Positions 50,579-59,694 of a DNA stretch of 64,000 nucleotides are shown piece after piece. Position numbers and translations under genes: made by a program. Under the pieces are notes generated by a model, which searched no databases, was not told where the DNA came from, and saw only the letters and a program-made list of their open reading frames with translations. Numbering within the stretch: position 1 is the first letter of the stretch; each line of letters begins with the position of its first letter. Source of the DNA: Lachnospiraceae bacterium UBA4348 (GTDB lineage: Bacteria > Bacillota > Clostridia > Lachnospirales > Lachnospiraceae); the NCBI GenBank assembly GCA_002394165.1, contig DGTA01000102.1:54386-118385 (forward strand), written 5' to 3'.

Positions 50579-52357
50579 ATGAAAAAGATTTTAAGTAGAC
50601 TGTTCCGCTCCCACTCACTGAATGCAATTGTTTCCGGGGTAAAAGACGGTTCCTTAAATACAATGCTGGATGACTGGAAATGGATCTTTTCCTATTCCGG
50701 TCATTTTAAGATTCTGATCATTATCTATACCATACTTGGCCTGTCCAGCAGCACGTTGGGGTTGGTTTCTGCCATCGCAAGCAAGTTCCTGGTGGATGTG
50801 ATCATTGGACACAAAGCGGATCAATTGTGGCTGGCAGCACTGATCATGGTCGGAAGTGCGCTGGTTTCTTTATTTTTCTCAAATCTGAACATCTGGATCT
50901 CTGAAAAACTCCATGTGGAGATGATGAATGCCATCCGTGCGGATGCTTTCGATTCTATTATGGATGCCGGATGGCAGTCGCTGAACCATTATGCGGGAGG
51001 CGACATATTAAATCGTTTTCATGGAGATGTGGATGCGGTAGCGGAAAACGCCGTCAGTTGGTTGCCCAATCTCATCATTTCTGTTTATACGTTTATCGCC
51101 ACCTTTATAGTCATCTGGCATTACAGTCCGGTCATGAGTCTGATCGCATTGTCCTCAGGTCCATTCCTTCTTCTGTCGGGACGATTCCTGCTCCGCAAAC
51201 AAAGAGAGTACCGGCAGAAAATGATGGAGGCCAGCAGCAGTCTGTATGCTTTCGAGTCGGAATCCCTGAATAATCTGGATACCGTAAAAAGCTTCGGCAT
51301 TATGAACATTTTTCAGATACAGCTTCGGGAGATCCAGGAAGAATATAAGCGCATCACGATGGCGTGGAACATGTTCCGGATCAAGACCAACGTGTTTATG
51401 GCGCTGATCAGTATGGTTGTGGAATTCCTGGCCTATGGCTATGCCTTGTTCCTCATGTGGGGCGGGAGGATCACCTACGGTACCATGACATTGTTCCTGC
51501 AGCAGCGAAGCAGCCTGAGCGGCGCTTTTCGCGGAGTGGTCAGTGTGCTGCCGGCCTTTGTTTCCGGCAGTGTCTCCGCACATCGTGTGCGGGAGCTGAT
51601 GTCGCTGCCGAAGGAAAACAAAGCGGAGGAGATTCCGGAAGGCTTTGAAGATGGCTCTTTGCGGGCTGTCTTTGACAAGGTCAGCTTCTCCTATGAGAAC
51701 AGTTCTAATCCCGTACTGATTGACTCCGATTTCGAGGCACTTCCGGGCCAGATCACGGCCTTTGTTGGACCAAGCGGTGAGGGAAAGACCACAGCTATCC
51801 GCCTTCTTTTAGGGATGATCGAGCCTGAAAACGGCGAGTGTTATTTCGAGACCCCGGACGGTGTGCGGCGAAAAGCGGCCGTGCAGACCCGCTCCCTGAT
51901 CTCCTACGTGCCCCAGGGCAACACGCTTTTAAGCGGCAGCATCGAGCGCAACCTGCGGCTGGCTAAACCGGACGCCACGGAAGAGGAGATAAAAGCCGCG
52001 CTGGAGGCGGCCTGCGCCTGGGATTTCGTGAGCGAGATGCCCGCCGGCCTCAACAGCGATATCTATGAAGGCGGAAAAGGCCTGTCCGAAGGCCAGGCCC
52101 AGCGCATCGCCATCGCCCGGGCTATCCTGCGCGGCGCACCTGTCCTGCTGATGGACGAGGCAACCTCTGCACTGGACGTGGAGACAGAGCGAAAGCTCCT
52201 GCGTAGCATCCTGAAGAAATCAGACAAACAGACAATAATCATTACCACTCATCGCCCCACTGTATTGTCCATGTGCGACCGCGTCTACCGCGTGGTGGAC
52301 GGGAAGATCACCAGGTTGGGGGAAGAAGAGATCGAGACGATCGTGAGGAACTTCTAA
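50579..52357 (+). CDS. ABC transporter, fused permease and ATPase, locus B exporter
   Basis: This 592-residue half-transporter is closely similar in layout to the locus A exporter. Membrane helices lie in 40-330. The ATPase domain has Walker A GPSGEGKTT (about 396), signature LSEGQAQR and Walker B VLLMDEATSALD. There is no peptidase domain. It probably exports the mature six-cysteine peptide. Near 51900-52200 the DNA is GC-rich and resembles the locus A gene (for example GKGLSEGQAQRIAIARA), suggesting common descent or gene conversion. It is followed, within five bases of the stop, by a long palindrome. Confidence 0.88.
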   Translation: MKKILSRLFRSHSLNAIVSGVKDGSLNTMLDDWKWIFSYSGHFKILIIIYTILGLSSSTLGLVSAIASKFLVDVIIGHKADQLWLAALIMVGSALVSLFFSNLNIWISEKLHVEMMNAIRADAFDSIMDAGWQSLNHYAGGDILNRFHGDVDAVAENAVSWLPNLIISVYTFIATFIVIWHYSPVMSLIALSSGPFLLLSGRFLLRKQREYRQKMMEASSSLYAFESESLNNLDTVKSFGIMNIFQIQLREIQEEYKRITMAWNMFRIKTNVFMALISMVVEFLAYGYALFLMWGGRITYGTMTLFLQQRSSLSGAFRGVVSVLPAFVSGSVSAHRVRELMSLPKENKAEEIPEGFEDGSLRAVFDKVSFSYENSSNPVLIDSDFEALPGQITAFVGPSGEGKTTAIRLLLGMIEPENGECYFETPDGVRRKAAVQTRSLISYVPQGNTLLSGSIERNLRLAKPDATEEEIKAALEAACAWDFVSEMPAGLNSDIYEGGKGLSEGQAQRIAIARAILRGAPVLLMDEATSALDVETERKLLRSILKKSDKQTIIITTHRPTVLSMCDRVYRVVDGKITRLGEEEIETIVRNF

Positions 52358-52361
52358 TCCT

Positions 52362-52405
52362 GACAGGGGATGGTTCTGTGTCAGAAACCAGAACCATCCC
52401 CTGTC
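52362..52405. repeat. Perfect 17-bp palindrome with GACAGGGGATGGTTCTG arms
   Basis: The arms (52362-52378 and 52389-52405) are exact reverse complements around a 10-base loop. A single copy of the same unit ends the locus A exporter (8446). Such units occur as REP-like dispersed palindromes in Clostridia. Confidence 0.8.
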
Positions 52406-52427
52406 TACAGATAAAACATCCATTGCC

Positions 52428-52470
52428 ATGACTTGCCGGTTGTGCTAACATGTTTTCAACGGCAAGTCAT
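52428..52470. repeat. Inverted repeat ATGACTTGCCG
   Basis: ATGACTTGCCG (52428-52438) and CGGCAAGTCAT (52460-52470) are exact complements across a 21-base loop. It sits between the exporter-side palindrome and a truncated Rpn-like gene. It may be an end of a mobile unit. Confidence 0.6.
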
Positions 52471-52519
52471 ATTTCATTTCAAAGCAGCATTCGCTGCGTC
52501 CAGTGGAGGTCTCCACAGA

Positions 52520-53218
52520 AATTCCTTGCTCAACAAATTAATAGAGGGCAGGGATAAGAAACCCATCGAGATCACGGCGGATGGCAAGGGAGTACGGTTT
52601 GACGTCTATGCCGAGGATGACGAGAATGTGATCTATGATGTAGAAATGCGGAACGCAAAGCGAGACTCTCTGCCCAAACGGATCCGATACTCGCAGGGGA
52701 TGATCGACCTGAACCTGATCGAACGGGGTAAACAGTATAATGAATTGAACAGGAGCTATGTGATTTATATTTGTGGCTTTAATTTGTTCGAGGGTAGCAA
52801 ACGGCATAAGTATTCTTTTGTAAACCTCTGCCAAGAGGATCCGACGATTGAGCTGGGGGATGAGACGGAACGGATTGTTCTCTGCTCAGAGGGCGAGCTG
52901 GACGATGTGTCAGAGGATATGAAAGTTTTCCTGAAGTACATCTCTCAGGGTGTGTCTGGAGACAGGTTTACAGATGCCCTCGAGCGTGAAGTGAAAGAAG
53001 CCAGACTTCACAAGAAATGGAGGGTGGAATACATGACGCTTTTGGAACATTATGAGATGGAAAGAAAAGAAGGACTTAATATAGGTATCATTGGCGCGGT
53101 TGCCATTATGCGTGAAGACGGAAAATCAGATCAGGAGATCGTGGAGCGTCTTGTCAGAACTTATGGCTTGAGCGAGGATGAGGCTGGCAAGTTTGCCGCC
53201 GGGGATATTCAGAAGTAA
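52520..53218 (+). pseudogene. Rpn/PD-(D/E)XK-transposase-like protein, N-terminally truncated
   Basis: The readable part (about 230 residues) has ITADGKGVRFDVYAEDDEN, VIYDVEMRNAKRDSLPKRIR and YSQGMIDLNLIERGKQYNEL, typical of Rpn-family recombination-promoting nucleases (PDDEXK_2). The C-terminal part is the usual helical tail (EHYEMERKEGLNIGIIGAV). The first 50 residues of the family, with the start motif, are missing. The frame is open upstream from 52433, but that part overlaps an inverted repeat and is not conserved. It is therefore probably a relic. Confidence 0.65.
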
Positions 53219-53321
53219 CTGTGAGAGCAGAGCAGAACAGGCAGTATACAGGAACACCCCTGGTATCGGCCCCCCTGGCTTCATCAATGGAAGGGGCCTG
53301 CATCACTACGGAGGAGATCGC

Positions 53322-54653
53322 ATGATTTTTATGACTGACCGGCTTAACGAGGAAGCCGGTAATCTTATGTATTCTTTTGCCCGGGCCGGATATGATGTAC
53401 AGACGGTCGTGAGCAGTTATGACGGATATATGCCTGAGGGGATCCTTTCGCCCTACGGGTTTTATGTCAATGGGAAAAAAGAGCCGGAGCCTGGTCTGCC
53501 CCGCTATTTTAATCAGATCGACCTTCCTGATTTCTGGGAGATCGAAAGCACAACGACATCCGGCGAGGTACATGAATATGAGGACCTGAGGGCGAGGCTG
53601 TTCTATGCGGAGCCAAAGAGTGAGCGGCATCTCAAGATCATAGACTGGATCGATAAGAACGGAAAGGCCAGGTGCTCGGATCATTATGACAGGTACGGGC
53701 GCCGGTTTGCGCAGACGATCCTGGACAGGAACCAGAAGCCGGTCCATAAGACTTATTATGATGCCGACGGGCGGGAGGTCATCACCGAGAACCTCAACAC
53801 CGGAGATATTATCCTGACGGATGAGGGCAGGAACTACTTTTTCAGGTCGAAGGCGGATTTTATCGCGCATTTCCTGCAGCATTCCGGCCTCAATACGGAC
53901 CGGCTTATGTTCAACTCCCTCTCGACGCCGTTTTTTGCGGCTGATATTCTTCAGCATACAAATCCCCGGAAGAGGAATGTCCTTTTCTGGCAGGAACCGA
54001 TCGCGGAGGATATTCCCGGAAATATGAGAAGCATCCTGGACCGCGGCGCGGCCGGCGTCTCGGTGATCGCTGTGCAGAGGCAGGACGCGTATAAAAAGAT
54101 CCGTGAACTGGCGGTAGACCAGACCCGCTTTAAGAAGCTGGGTTATATCTATCCCTCCCTGCGGGAAAACAAAGGATCGCACAATGCGCTGGTCTTCACC
54201 AATTCGGATCAGGTCGAAAAACTTGCGGAGCTTGTGAAAAGCCTGCCGGATGTGCATTTCCATGTCGGGGCGCTGACGGAGATGTCCCCGAAGCTGCTTA
54301 TCATGGAGATGATGCAGAATGTCACGCTGTATCCGGCCATCTGGGAGAAGACGATAAGCGAACTCTGGTCTAAATGCGACATTTACCTGGATATCAATCA
54401 CGGGGGAGAGATCCTGGAAGCGGTCAGGACAGCTTTCTTAAACAACCAGCTGGTCTTTGCCTTTGGCAGTACGGCGCACAACCGCTTCTTTACAGACACG
54501 GCCAACATCTTTGAGCCGGGTGAGTATCAGAAGATGGCGGACAGGATAAAAAGCATCCTTTCCGATGATAAAAAGATGAAGGAAGCGCTGAAAGCGCAGC
54601 GGATGCATGCGCACGAAGCGGACGAGAAGGACTACCAGGAAGTGCTGGGCTGA
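53322..54653 (+). CDS. GtfB-like glycosylation chaperone, copy 1
   Basis: This 443-residue protein is similar to the GtfB homologue at 59675, with HFHVGALTEMSPKLL, NVTLYPAIWEKTISELWSKC and CDIYLDINHGGEILEAVRTA. GtfB-type proteins have a GT-B fold without catalysis and present serine-rich substrates to GtfA. ATG 53322 is chosen because GGAGGAGATCGC precedes it and the family start (MIFMTDRLN) is here. The open frame from 53178 is a shadow. It may serve a second transferase, such as the fusion enzymes just downstream. Confidence 0.75.
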   Translation: MIFMTDRLNEEAGNLMYSFARAGYDVQTVVSSYDGYMPEGILSPYGFYVNGKKEPEPGLPRYFNQIDLPDFWEIESTTTSGEVHEYEDLRARLFYAEPKSERHLKIIDWIDKNGKARCSDHYDRYGRRFAQTILDRNQKPVHKTYYDADGREVITENLNTGDIILTDEGRNYFFRSKADFIAHFLQHSGLNTDRLMFNSLSTPFFAADILQHTNPRKRNVLFWQEPIAEDIPGNMRSILDRGAAGVSVIAVQRQDAYKKIRELAVDQTRFKKLGYIYPSLRENKGSHNALVFTNSDQVEKLAELVKSLPDVHFHVGALTEMSPKLLIMEMMQNVTLYPAIWEKTISELWSKCDIYLDINHGGEILEAVRTAFLNNQLVFAFGSTAHNRFFTDTANIFEPGEYQKMADRIKSILSDDKKMKEALKAQRMHAHEADEKDYQEVLG

Positions 54654-54667
54654 TGGAATGAGGTTTT

Positions 54668-54838
54668 ATGGAGAAGAAAAATCATCTGTTTGATGACAGT
54701 ATCAATGAGAAGCTTGAAAGGCAGCGCGGAAAAAGAGACGAAAAAAAAGAGGAGTCCGGGATCAGCTGGAAGGCTATTCTGATGGGGGTAGTTACCGTTC
54801 TTTTTGCAGCCTCGATACTGCTGAGGATTTTCATGTAA
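54668..54838 (+). CDS. Small single-pass membrane protein (56 aa)
   Basis: It encodes MEKKNHLFDDSINEKLERQR and a very charged middle, then one transmembrane helix (AILMGVVTVLFAASILL) at the C terminus. It lies 14 bases after the GtfB-like gene and 24 before the next glycosyltransferase, with AATGAGG upstream. Small membrane proteins (Asp4/Asp5) occur in accessory Sec loci of streptococci. The size and place fit, but there is no sequence proof. Confidence 0.62.
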   Translation: MEKKNHLFDDSINEKLERQRGKRDEKKEESGISWKAILMGVVTVLFAASILLRIFM

Positions 54839-54862
54839 TGGCCGGTAGAGGAGCCGGTATTT

Positions 54863-56518
54863 ATGGCAGATTTATCTTTTGAAACGATACAGGAGATGAT
54901 TAAGAAAGATCCCTGTGATTATCAGGCATATATCAGTCTGGGTAGATGGTATGAGGCGGAGAATATCGACCAGGCCTATCTTACCTATGAAAACGCCAGA
55001 TACCATCTTCTTGGGAAGGCAAAAAAGGAAGGCTTGTCGCAGGAAGATTACAAGGATGCCTTATCCGGGCTGAATAGGAAATTAACGCAGCTGAAACAGG
55101 ATCTCCGGTTTCATGTGCATCCGGCGTCGTTTATCATTGTCTCCTGGAATACCCTGGACTTGACAAAGGCATGCCTGGAGAGCATCCGCCGGACCTGTGA
55201 TCCACAGGCCTGTGAGGTCGTGATCGTGGACAACAATTCCAGCGACGGCAGCAAGGAATGGCTCAGGGAGCAGAAGGATATTGTCTTTGTGGACAGTGAT
55301 CATAATGCCGGATTCCCCGGAGGCTGCAATCTGGGCTTTCATGCAGCTTCGGAGCATAATGACATGCTTCTGCTCAACAGCGATACGGAGATGACCGAGA
55401 ACGCGTTCTATACGCTCCGAATGGGCCTCTATTCAGACAGGCGCATTGGCATGGCAGGTGGGTTTTCTAATGCCAATTATGAGTTTGATTTTCCAGAAAG
55501 CATCCCGAAACTACAAAGAGATACTGATTGTTATGAATATGGGTTGAGGATTAATATACCGGATAATAATAAGATCATCAGACGTTCTCAGTTGGCGGCA
55601 TTTTTTGTAATAGTGCGTAGAGATGTATTCAACCAGGTTGGAGAGTGGGATGAGCTTTTTAATCCGGGAAATTATGACGATCACGATTATAGTTATCGGG
55701 TATTGAAGTTAGGCTATCGAAATGTATTATGTTGGAATAGCTTTATTATTCATCGCGCGCATAAGTCTTTTTCCGGCAACAATCTTCCGTATAAAGGAAT
55801 ATTGAGGACTAATCGTAATAAATTTTACGGGAAATGGGGGTTTGACCCTGATGAATATTCGAAGTTTCATTATGATATGCTTTCGCTTATAACTCACACA
55901 AAAGAAGATGCTTTCAAAGTTCTGTTTATTGGTTGCGGCTGCGGAGATGCATTGTATACGTTGGAAGAACGGTATCCGTATGCAGAATGTTACGGTCTGG
56001 AAAAGAACCCATTGATTGCCCGTATGGGCGCTGTCATGGCAAATATATCAGAGTGTGATATCGAACGAAACATGAATATCTCTTGGGACGGAATGACATT
56101 TGATTATATTTTGATCGCGGATACACTGGAATGCTGCAGCGATCCGGAACGAATTCTTCGCATTGCGGGCAAGTATATGAAACCGGGAGGAGCAATTATC
56201 TGCAGAGTTGAAACGATTCTCAATGCTAAAATCATTAGTGACCTGCTCAAGGGAAGCTTTTCTATAAAGAATGATGATAATATATCACCTCATAAGATTA
56301 ATTTTTTTACATCAAATGACATGAGTCATATGTTTTTGAAGACTGGATATAATATTGAATTCAAATTGAATATTAATCTGCGCGAGATAACCACAAACTA
56401 TGACCGGGAACTGTTCGATAAACTCTGTGCCATTGACGAAGTTGCCGAAAGAAAGAGATTTGATGAACACCATGTTATATACCGTCTCAGAAAGCAGGTG
56501 ATCAGCCATGTTATTTGA
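54863..56518 (+). CDS. GT2 glycosyltransferase fused to SAM methyltransferase, copy 1
   Basis: This 551-residue protein has an N-terminal TPR-like helix region (10-75, YISLGRWYEAENIDQAYLTY). A GT2 domain follows (about 88-335) with SFIIVSWNTLDLTKACLESI, VVIVDNNSSDGSKEWL and LLLNSDTEM. The C-terminal class I methyltransferase (about 350-500) has VLFIGCGCGDALYTLEERYP and FDYILIADTLECC. It could add a sugar to the adhesin and also methylate it. The middle part (about 55470-56450) is AT-rich although the ends are GC-rich, a mosaic pattern. Its stop overlaps the next gene by 11 bases. Confidence 0.8.
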   Translation: MADLSFETIQEMIKKDPCDYQAYISLGRWYEAENIDQAYLTYENARYHLLGKAKKEGLSQEDYKDALSGLNRKLTQLKQDLRFHVHPASFIIVSWNTLDLTKACLESIRRTCDPQACEVVIVDNNSSDGSKEWLREQKDIVFVDSDHNAGFPGGCNLGFHAASEHNDMLLLNSDTEMTENAFYTLRMGLYSDRRIGMAGGFSNANYEFDFPESIPKLQRDTDCYEYGLRINIPDNNKIIRRSQLAAFFVIVRRDVFNQVGEWDELFNPGNYDDHDYSYRVLKLGYRNVLCWNSFIIHRAHKSFSGNNLPYKGILRTNRNKFYGKWGFDPDEYSKFHYDMLSLITHTKEDAFKVLFIGCGCGDALYTLEERYPYAECYGLEKNPLIARMGAVMANISECDIERNMNISWDGMTFDYILIADTLECCSDPERILRIAGKYMKPGGAIICRVETILNAKIISDLLKGSFSIKNDDNISPHKINFFTSNDMSHMFLKTGYNIEFKLNINLREITTNYDRELFDKLCAIDEVAERKRFDEHHVIYRLRKQVISHVI

Positions 56519-58151
56519 TTATCCGGATAATTGGGGCGGAAAGACGGCTCAGGAAAAATTCAGGTATATATCGGAAAAAATAGCGGAATCCCCCGAGGAG
56601 ACCGGCGGATATGCCATGCTCGGTGAATACTACAGGGCCATCAATCCGAATCTGGCTTACCTGTCGTATGAGCAGGCGGCTTTTTACTGCGAAAAGAACG
56701 GGGCGGCAGCGGAAGAGCTGCAGTCTCTGGAAAAGACCCTGGAGGATCTTCGTTCTTTGGAAACGGTGACGGTCCGGCCTGCTTCTTTCATCATCCTTTC
56801 AATGAACACATTGGATTTTACGAGAAAGTGTCTCGAAACCATCCGCGATACCTGCCGGAGGGGCAGCTATGAGATCGTGGTCGTGGATAATGATTCAGAG
56901 GATGGCAGCAGGGAGTACCTGATGGAGCAGGATGATGTGGTCCTGATCCTGAATGATTATAACGCCGGTTTTCCGGCCGGCTGCAACCAGGGAGTTCGCG
57001 CTGCCTCAAAGAAGAATGATATCTTCCTGCTCAACAGCGACACAGAACTGCCGGTCAACGCCTTTTTCACACTGCGCATGGGACTGTATGCCGATCCAAG
57101 AAACGGGTCTGCAGGCAGCTGTACCAATTATTCTAAATGGCAGCAGCTCATACAGGAGAAATTCACCACACGAGAGGAGTTCATGGCCTACGGGAGAAAG
57201 ACGAATGTTCCCCGGGAAAATGCGTATGAATTGAAGAACTGGCTGGTCGGCTTTGCGGTCCTGATCAGACGGGATGTCTATGACCTGATCGGAGACCTGG
57301 ATGAGCGGTTCACGCCGGGATGCCATGAGGATACGGATTACGGATACCGGATCATGCAGGCCGGATACCGAAATGTTCTGTGCTGGAACAGCTTTATTCT
57401 CCACTGGGGAAGCAAGACTTTCTTTAAGAATAAAATGGCGTACGGCAACATCGTGGAGAACAATCTGCGGAAGTTTACGGAAAAGTGGGGATTTACGCCG
57501 ACCTATTACAATTCGGTCAGAGATGATATAACCGGACTGATCCTCCACGATAAGGACAGTACTTTCCGGCTCCTCGACGTTGGCTGCGGAACAGGCGAGA
57601 TGCTTGCGAGGCTGCAATATCGTTTCCCGAACGCTAAGTTTTACGGTATTGAGCGAAACGAAAAAGCAGCCGCTATGGCGGCGACCAAGACGAATGTTTT
57701 CTGCGCGGATATCGAAAAAGCATACCTTCCGTATGAGGAGGATTTCTTTGATTATATCGTGCTTGGGGATGTTGTTCCCGAATTCTATGATGCGGATGCT
57801 GTTCTCGCGAAGCTGAAGCCTTATCTGAAAAAAGATGGTTACATTCTTAGTTCAATCAATAATCTTCTGAATGCCGTAACGGTACATGATCTTCTGACCG
57901 GTTCTTTCTTTTATACCCGGCAGGGCACACGAAGATTTACACAGAAGCGGTTTTTCACACTGGATGATATACGGAAGCTCTACGCCCGGAATGGGTATGC
58001 GATACACTTCAATCTCAGGATGAAGACACCTCATGCTGAGACCAGTATAAACCCGGCATTTTTTGATTCCTTATGTCAAATACCGGGTGTGGTCGAGCGA
58101 AGGCAGTTTGATGAGTGCAGTTACATAATGCGAGTCAAGAAAAACGGGTAA
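56508..58151 (+). CDS. GT2 glycosyltransferase fused to SAM methyltransferase, copy 2
   Basis: This 547-residue paralogue of the upstream gene has the same order: TPR-like helices (YAMLGEYYRAINPNLAYLSY), then the GT2 domain (SFIILSMNTLDFTRKCLETI, IVVVDNDSEDGSREYLMEQD, FLLNSDTELPVNAF). The methyltransferase has FRLLDVGCGTGEMLARLQYR, FDYIVLGDVVPEF. It is GC-rich throughout. It overlaps the previous gene and comes four bases before gtfA. It probably extends the first GlcNAc on serine-rich repeats with a methylated second sugar. Confidence 0.8.
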   Translation: MLFDYPDNWGGKTAQEKFRYISEKIAESPEETGGYAMLGEYYRAINPNLAYLSYEQAAFYCEKNGAAAEELQSLEKTLEDLRSLETVTVRPASFIILSMNTLDFTRKCLETIRDTCRRGSYEIVVVDNDSEDGSREYLMEQDDVVLILNDYNAGFPAGCNQGVRAASKKNDIFLLNSDTELPVNAFFTLRMGLYADPRNGSAGSCTNYSKWQQLIQEKFTTREEFMAYGRKTNVPRENAYELKNWLVGFAVLIRRDVYDLIGDLDERFTPGCHEDTDYGYRIMQAGYRNVLCWNSFILHWGSKTFFKNKMAYGNIVENNLRKFTEKWGFTPTYYNSVRDDITGLILHDKDSTFRLLDVGCGTGEMLARLQYRFPNAKFYGIERNEKAAAMAATKTNVFCADIEKAYLPYEEDFFDYIVLGDVVPEFYDADAVLAKLKPYLKKDGYILSSINNLLNAVTVHDLLTGSFFYTRQGTRRFTQKRFFTLDDIRKLYARNGYAIHFNLRMKTPHAETSINPAFFDSLCQIPGVVERRQFDECSYIMRVKKNG

Positions 58152-58155
58152 TGAA

Positions 58156-59694
58156 ATGACGATCTATAATTTTAATCTGCTTGTAGGATATGTATCCACG
58201 GGAGTCGATTATGGTCAGGCATACCGCGCGCAGATGCTGCGCGGCATATGTGATCAGAAATTCGTATTTCTGGAAGTGCCTCAACATAGAGAGCTTGAAT
58301 ACTATAACCGGATCGGCATCCGTGAAGAAGAGATACTGGTGCTGCCATTCTGGTTTGTGAACGCTCAAAATATATACCCGTCTCTGCCATTCGATAAAGT
58401 GAAAGAGAAAGTACTTTCGGATGATTCCGAGTATGAATTTATTGAAGAAGAGGGGAAAAAGCGGTTTTGCAGGGCGGATCAGGGAAAGAGCATCATATTC
58501 TATCTGACAGAGCAGGGCTATGTCTATCTGGTTGAATATTACTTCCAGAATACGCTGATCAGGAAAGATCACTATTCTGACAGGCTCTTATTTACAGAAT
58601 ATCTGAAACCGATAATAAGTAAACTGAACGCTTTTGTGAAGACGTTCCAGATTGATTATTACAATGAAGAAGGCGTAGTCGGACTGCAGGAATTCCGCAC
58701 TAAGGAAGGATCGATCTATGCTTTTCCGGATCTGGCGGGTCTGACATCGCTTGAATTACTGGAATACTTTGTGCGCTTAAACAGGTTTTCCGACGACGAT
58801 GTTCTGCTGCTTGACCGCATTAACCCGCATTTCCCGGTGCTGATGAAGTACAAAGGGAATGCCAGAATGGTCTTTTTCATGCACTCAAAGCTGACTTTTG
58901 CAGACTATTCGGACTCTCATCACTGGAAGGGGGTCAATTATGAGTACACAGACCTGGTCCGAAACGCAGGCCGGTTCGACGCGATACTCACTTCCACACA
59001 GGAGCAGGCCGATGAAGTGCGGGAATGGTTCCTGAAAGAATACAGGCGCAGAGTAAAGACCTATGCGATCCCTGTCGGCGGCATGAGGGATCTGACCGGT
59101 CCCACCGACAGTAGGAAAAAACACGGACTCGTTTCCGTATCAAGACTGGACCACAGAAAGCGCATAGATCTTTTGATTAAAGCGGTTGCCAAAGCTCGCG
59201 AAAATATACCGGACCTGACACTCGATATCTTCGGAGAAGGACCTGAAAAAAAGAGGTATGAAGACCTGATCGTCGAGTATGGTGCCCGGGATTACATTTG
59301 TCTTAAGGGGTATGTCCGGAATTTCAATGGCTATGCCATGTATGAAGGGTATATTTCCGCCTCGCTTTGGGAGACATTCGGACTGACGCTTCTTGAGGCA
59401 ATGTCGGGCGGACTTGCGCTGATCGGCTTGGATGTACCCTATGGAAACCGGTGCATGATCCACGATGGTCAAAACGGTTTTATTGTTCCGTTTAAAGACG
59501 GGCAGCCGGATGAAGTGACAGTAAAAGGACTTGCCGACGCCATAATAAAATTGTTTAAGAACGATGATTTGAGCCGGTTCAGTTTGTGCTCTTATCAGGA
59601 GGCGGTTAAATATTCGCCTCAGGATATAAGGAAAAAGTGGGTTCAGATGCTGAAAGAAACAGGAGCGGGGAACATTGATCATATTACTGGGTAA
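58156..59694 (+). CDS. gtfA: GtfA-type accessory Sec glycosyltransferase
   Basis: This 512-residue GT-B enzyme begins MTIYNFNLLVGYVSTGVDYGQAYR, as in the GtfA family. It adds the first GlcNAc to Ser/Thr of serine-rich repeat adhesins in the cytoplasm. The donor site has VSVSRLDHRKRIDLLIKAV, LDIFGEGPEKKRYEDLI, ICLKGYVRNFNGYAMYEGY and SLWETFGLTLLEAMSGGLAL with the catalytic ExxxxxxE. The gene is next to gtfB, overlapping it by 20 bases, and the adhesin follows at 61170. Confidence 0.9.
   Translation: MTIYNFNLLVGYVSTGVDYGQAYRAQMLRGICDQKFVFLEVPQHRELEYYNRIGIREEEILVLPFWFVNAQNIYPSLPFDKVKEKVLSDDSEYEFIEEEGKKRFCRADQGKSIIFYLTEQGYVYLVEYYFQNTLIRKDHYSDRLLFTEYLKPIISKLNAFVKTFQIDYYNEEGVVGLQEFRTKEGSIYAFPDLAGLTSLELLEYFVRLNRFSDDDVLLLDRINPHFPVLMKYKGNARMVFFMHSKLTFADYSDSHHWKGVNYEYTDLVRNAGRFDAILTSTQEQADEVREWFLKEYRRRVKTYAIPVGGMRDLTGPTDSRKKHGLVSVSRLDHRKRIDLLIKAVAKARENIPDLTLDIFGEGPEKKRYEDLIVEYGARDYICLKGYVRNFNGYAMYEGYISASLWETFGLTLLEAMSGGLALIGLDVPYGNRCMIHDGQNGFIVPFKDGQPDEVTVKGLADAIIKLFKNDDLSRFSLCSYQEAVKYSPQDIRKKWVQMLKETGAGNIDHITG

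Noticed and set aside
50397..50663. N-terminal extension of the minus-strand radical SAM frame
   Set aside because: It crosses the promoter at 50457-50485 and the start of the exporter gene; ATG 50396 has a ribosome site.
53154..54401. 415-codon minus-strand frame
   Set aside because: Shadow of the GtfB-like gene, which has a good ribosome site and family motifs on the plus strand.
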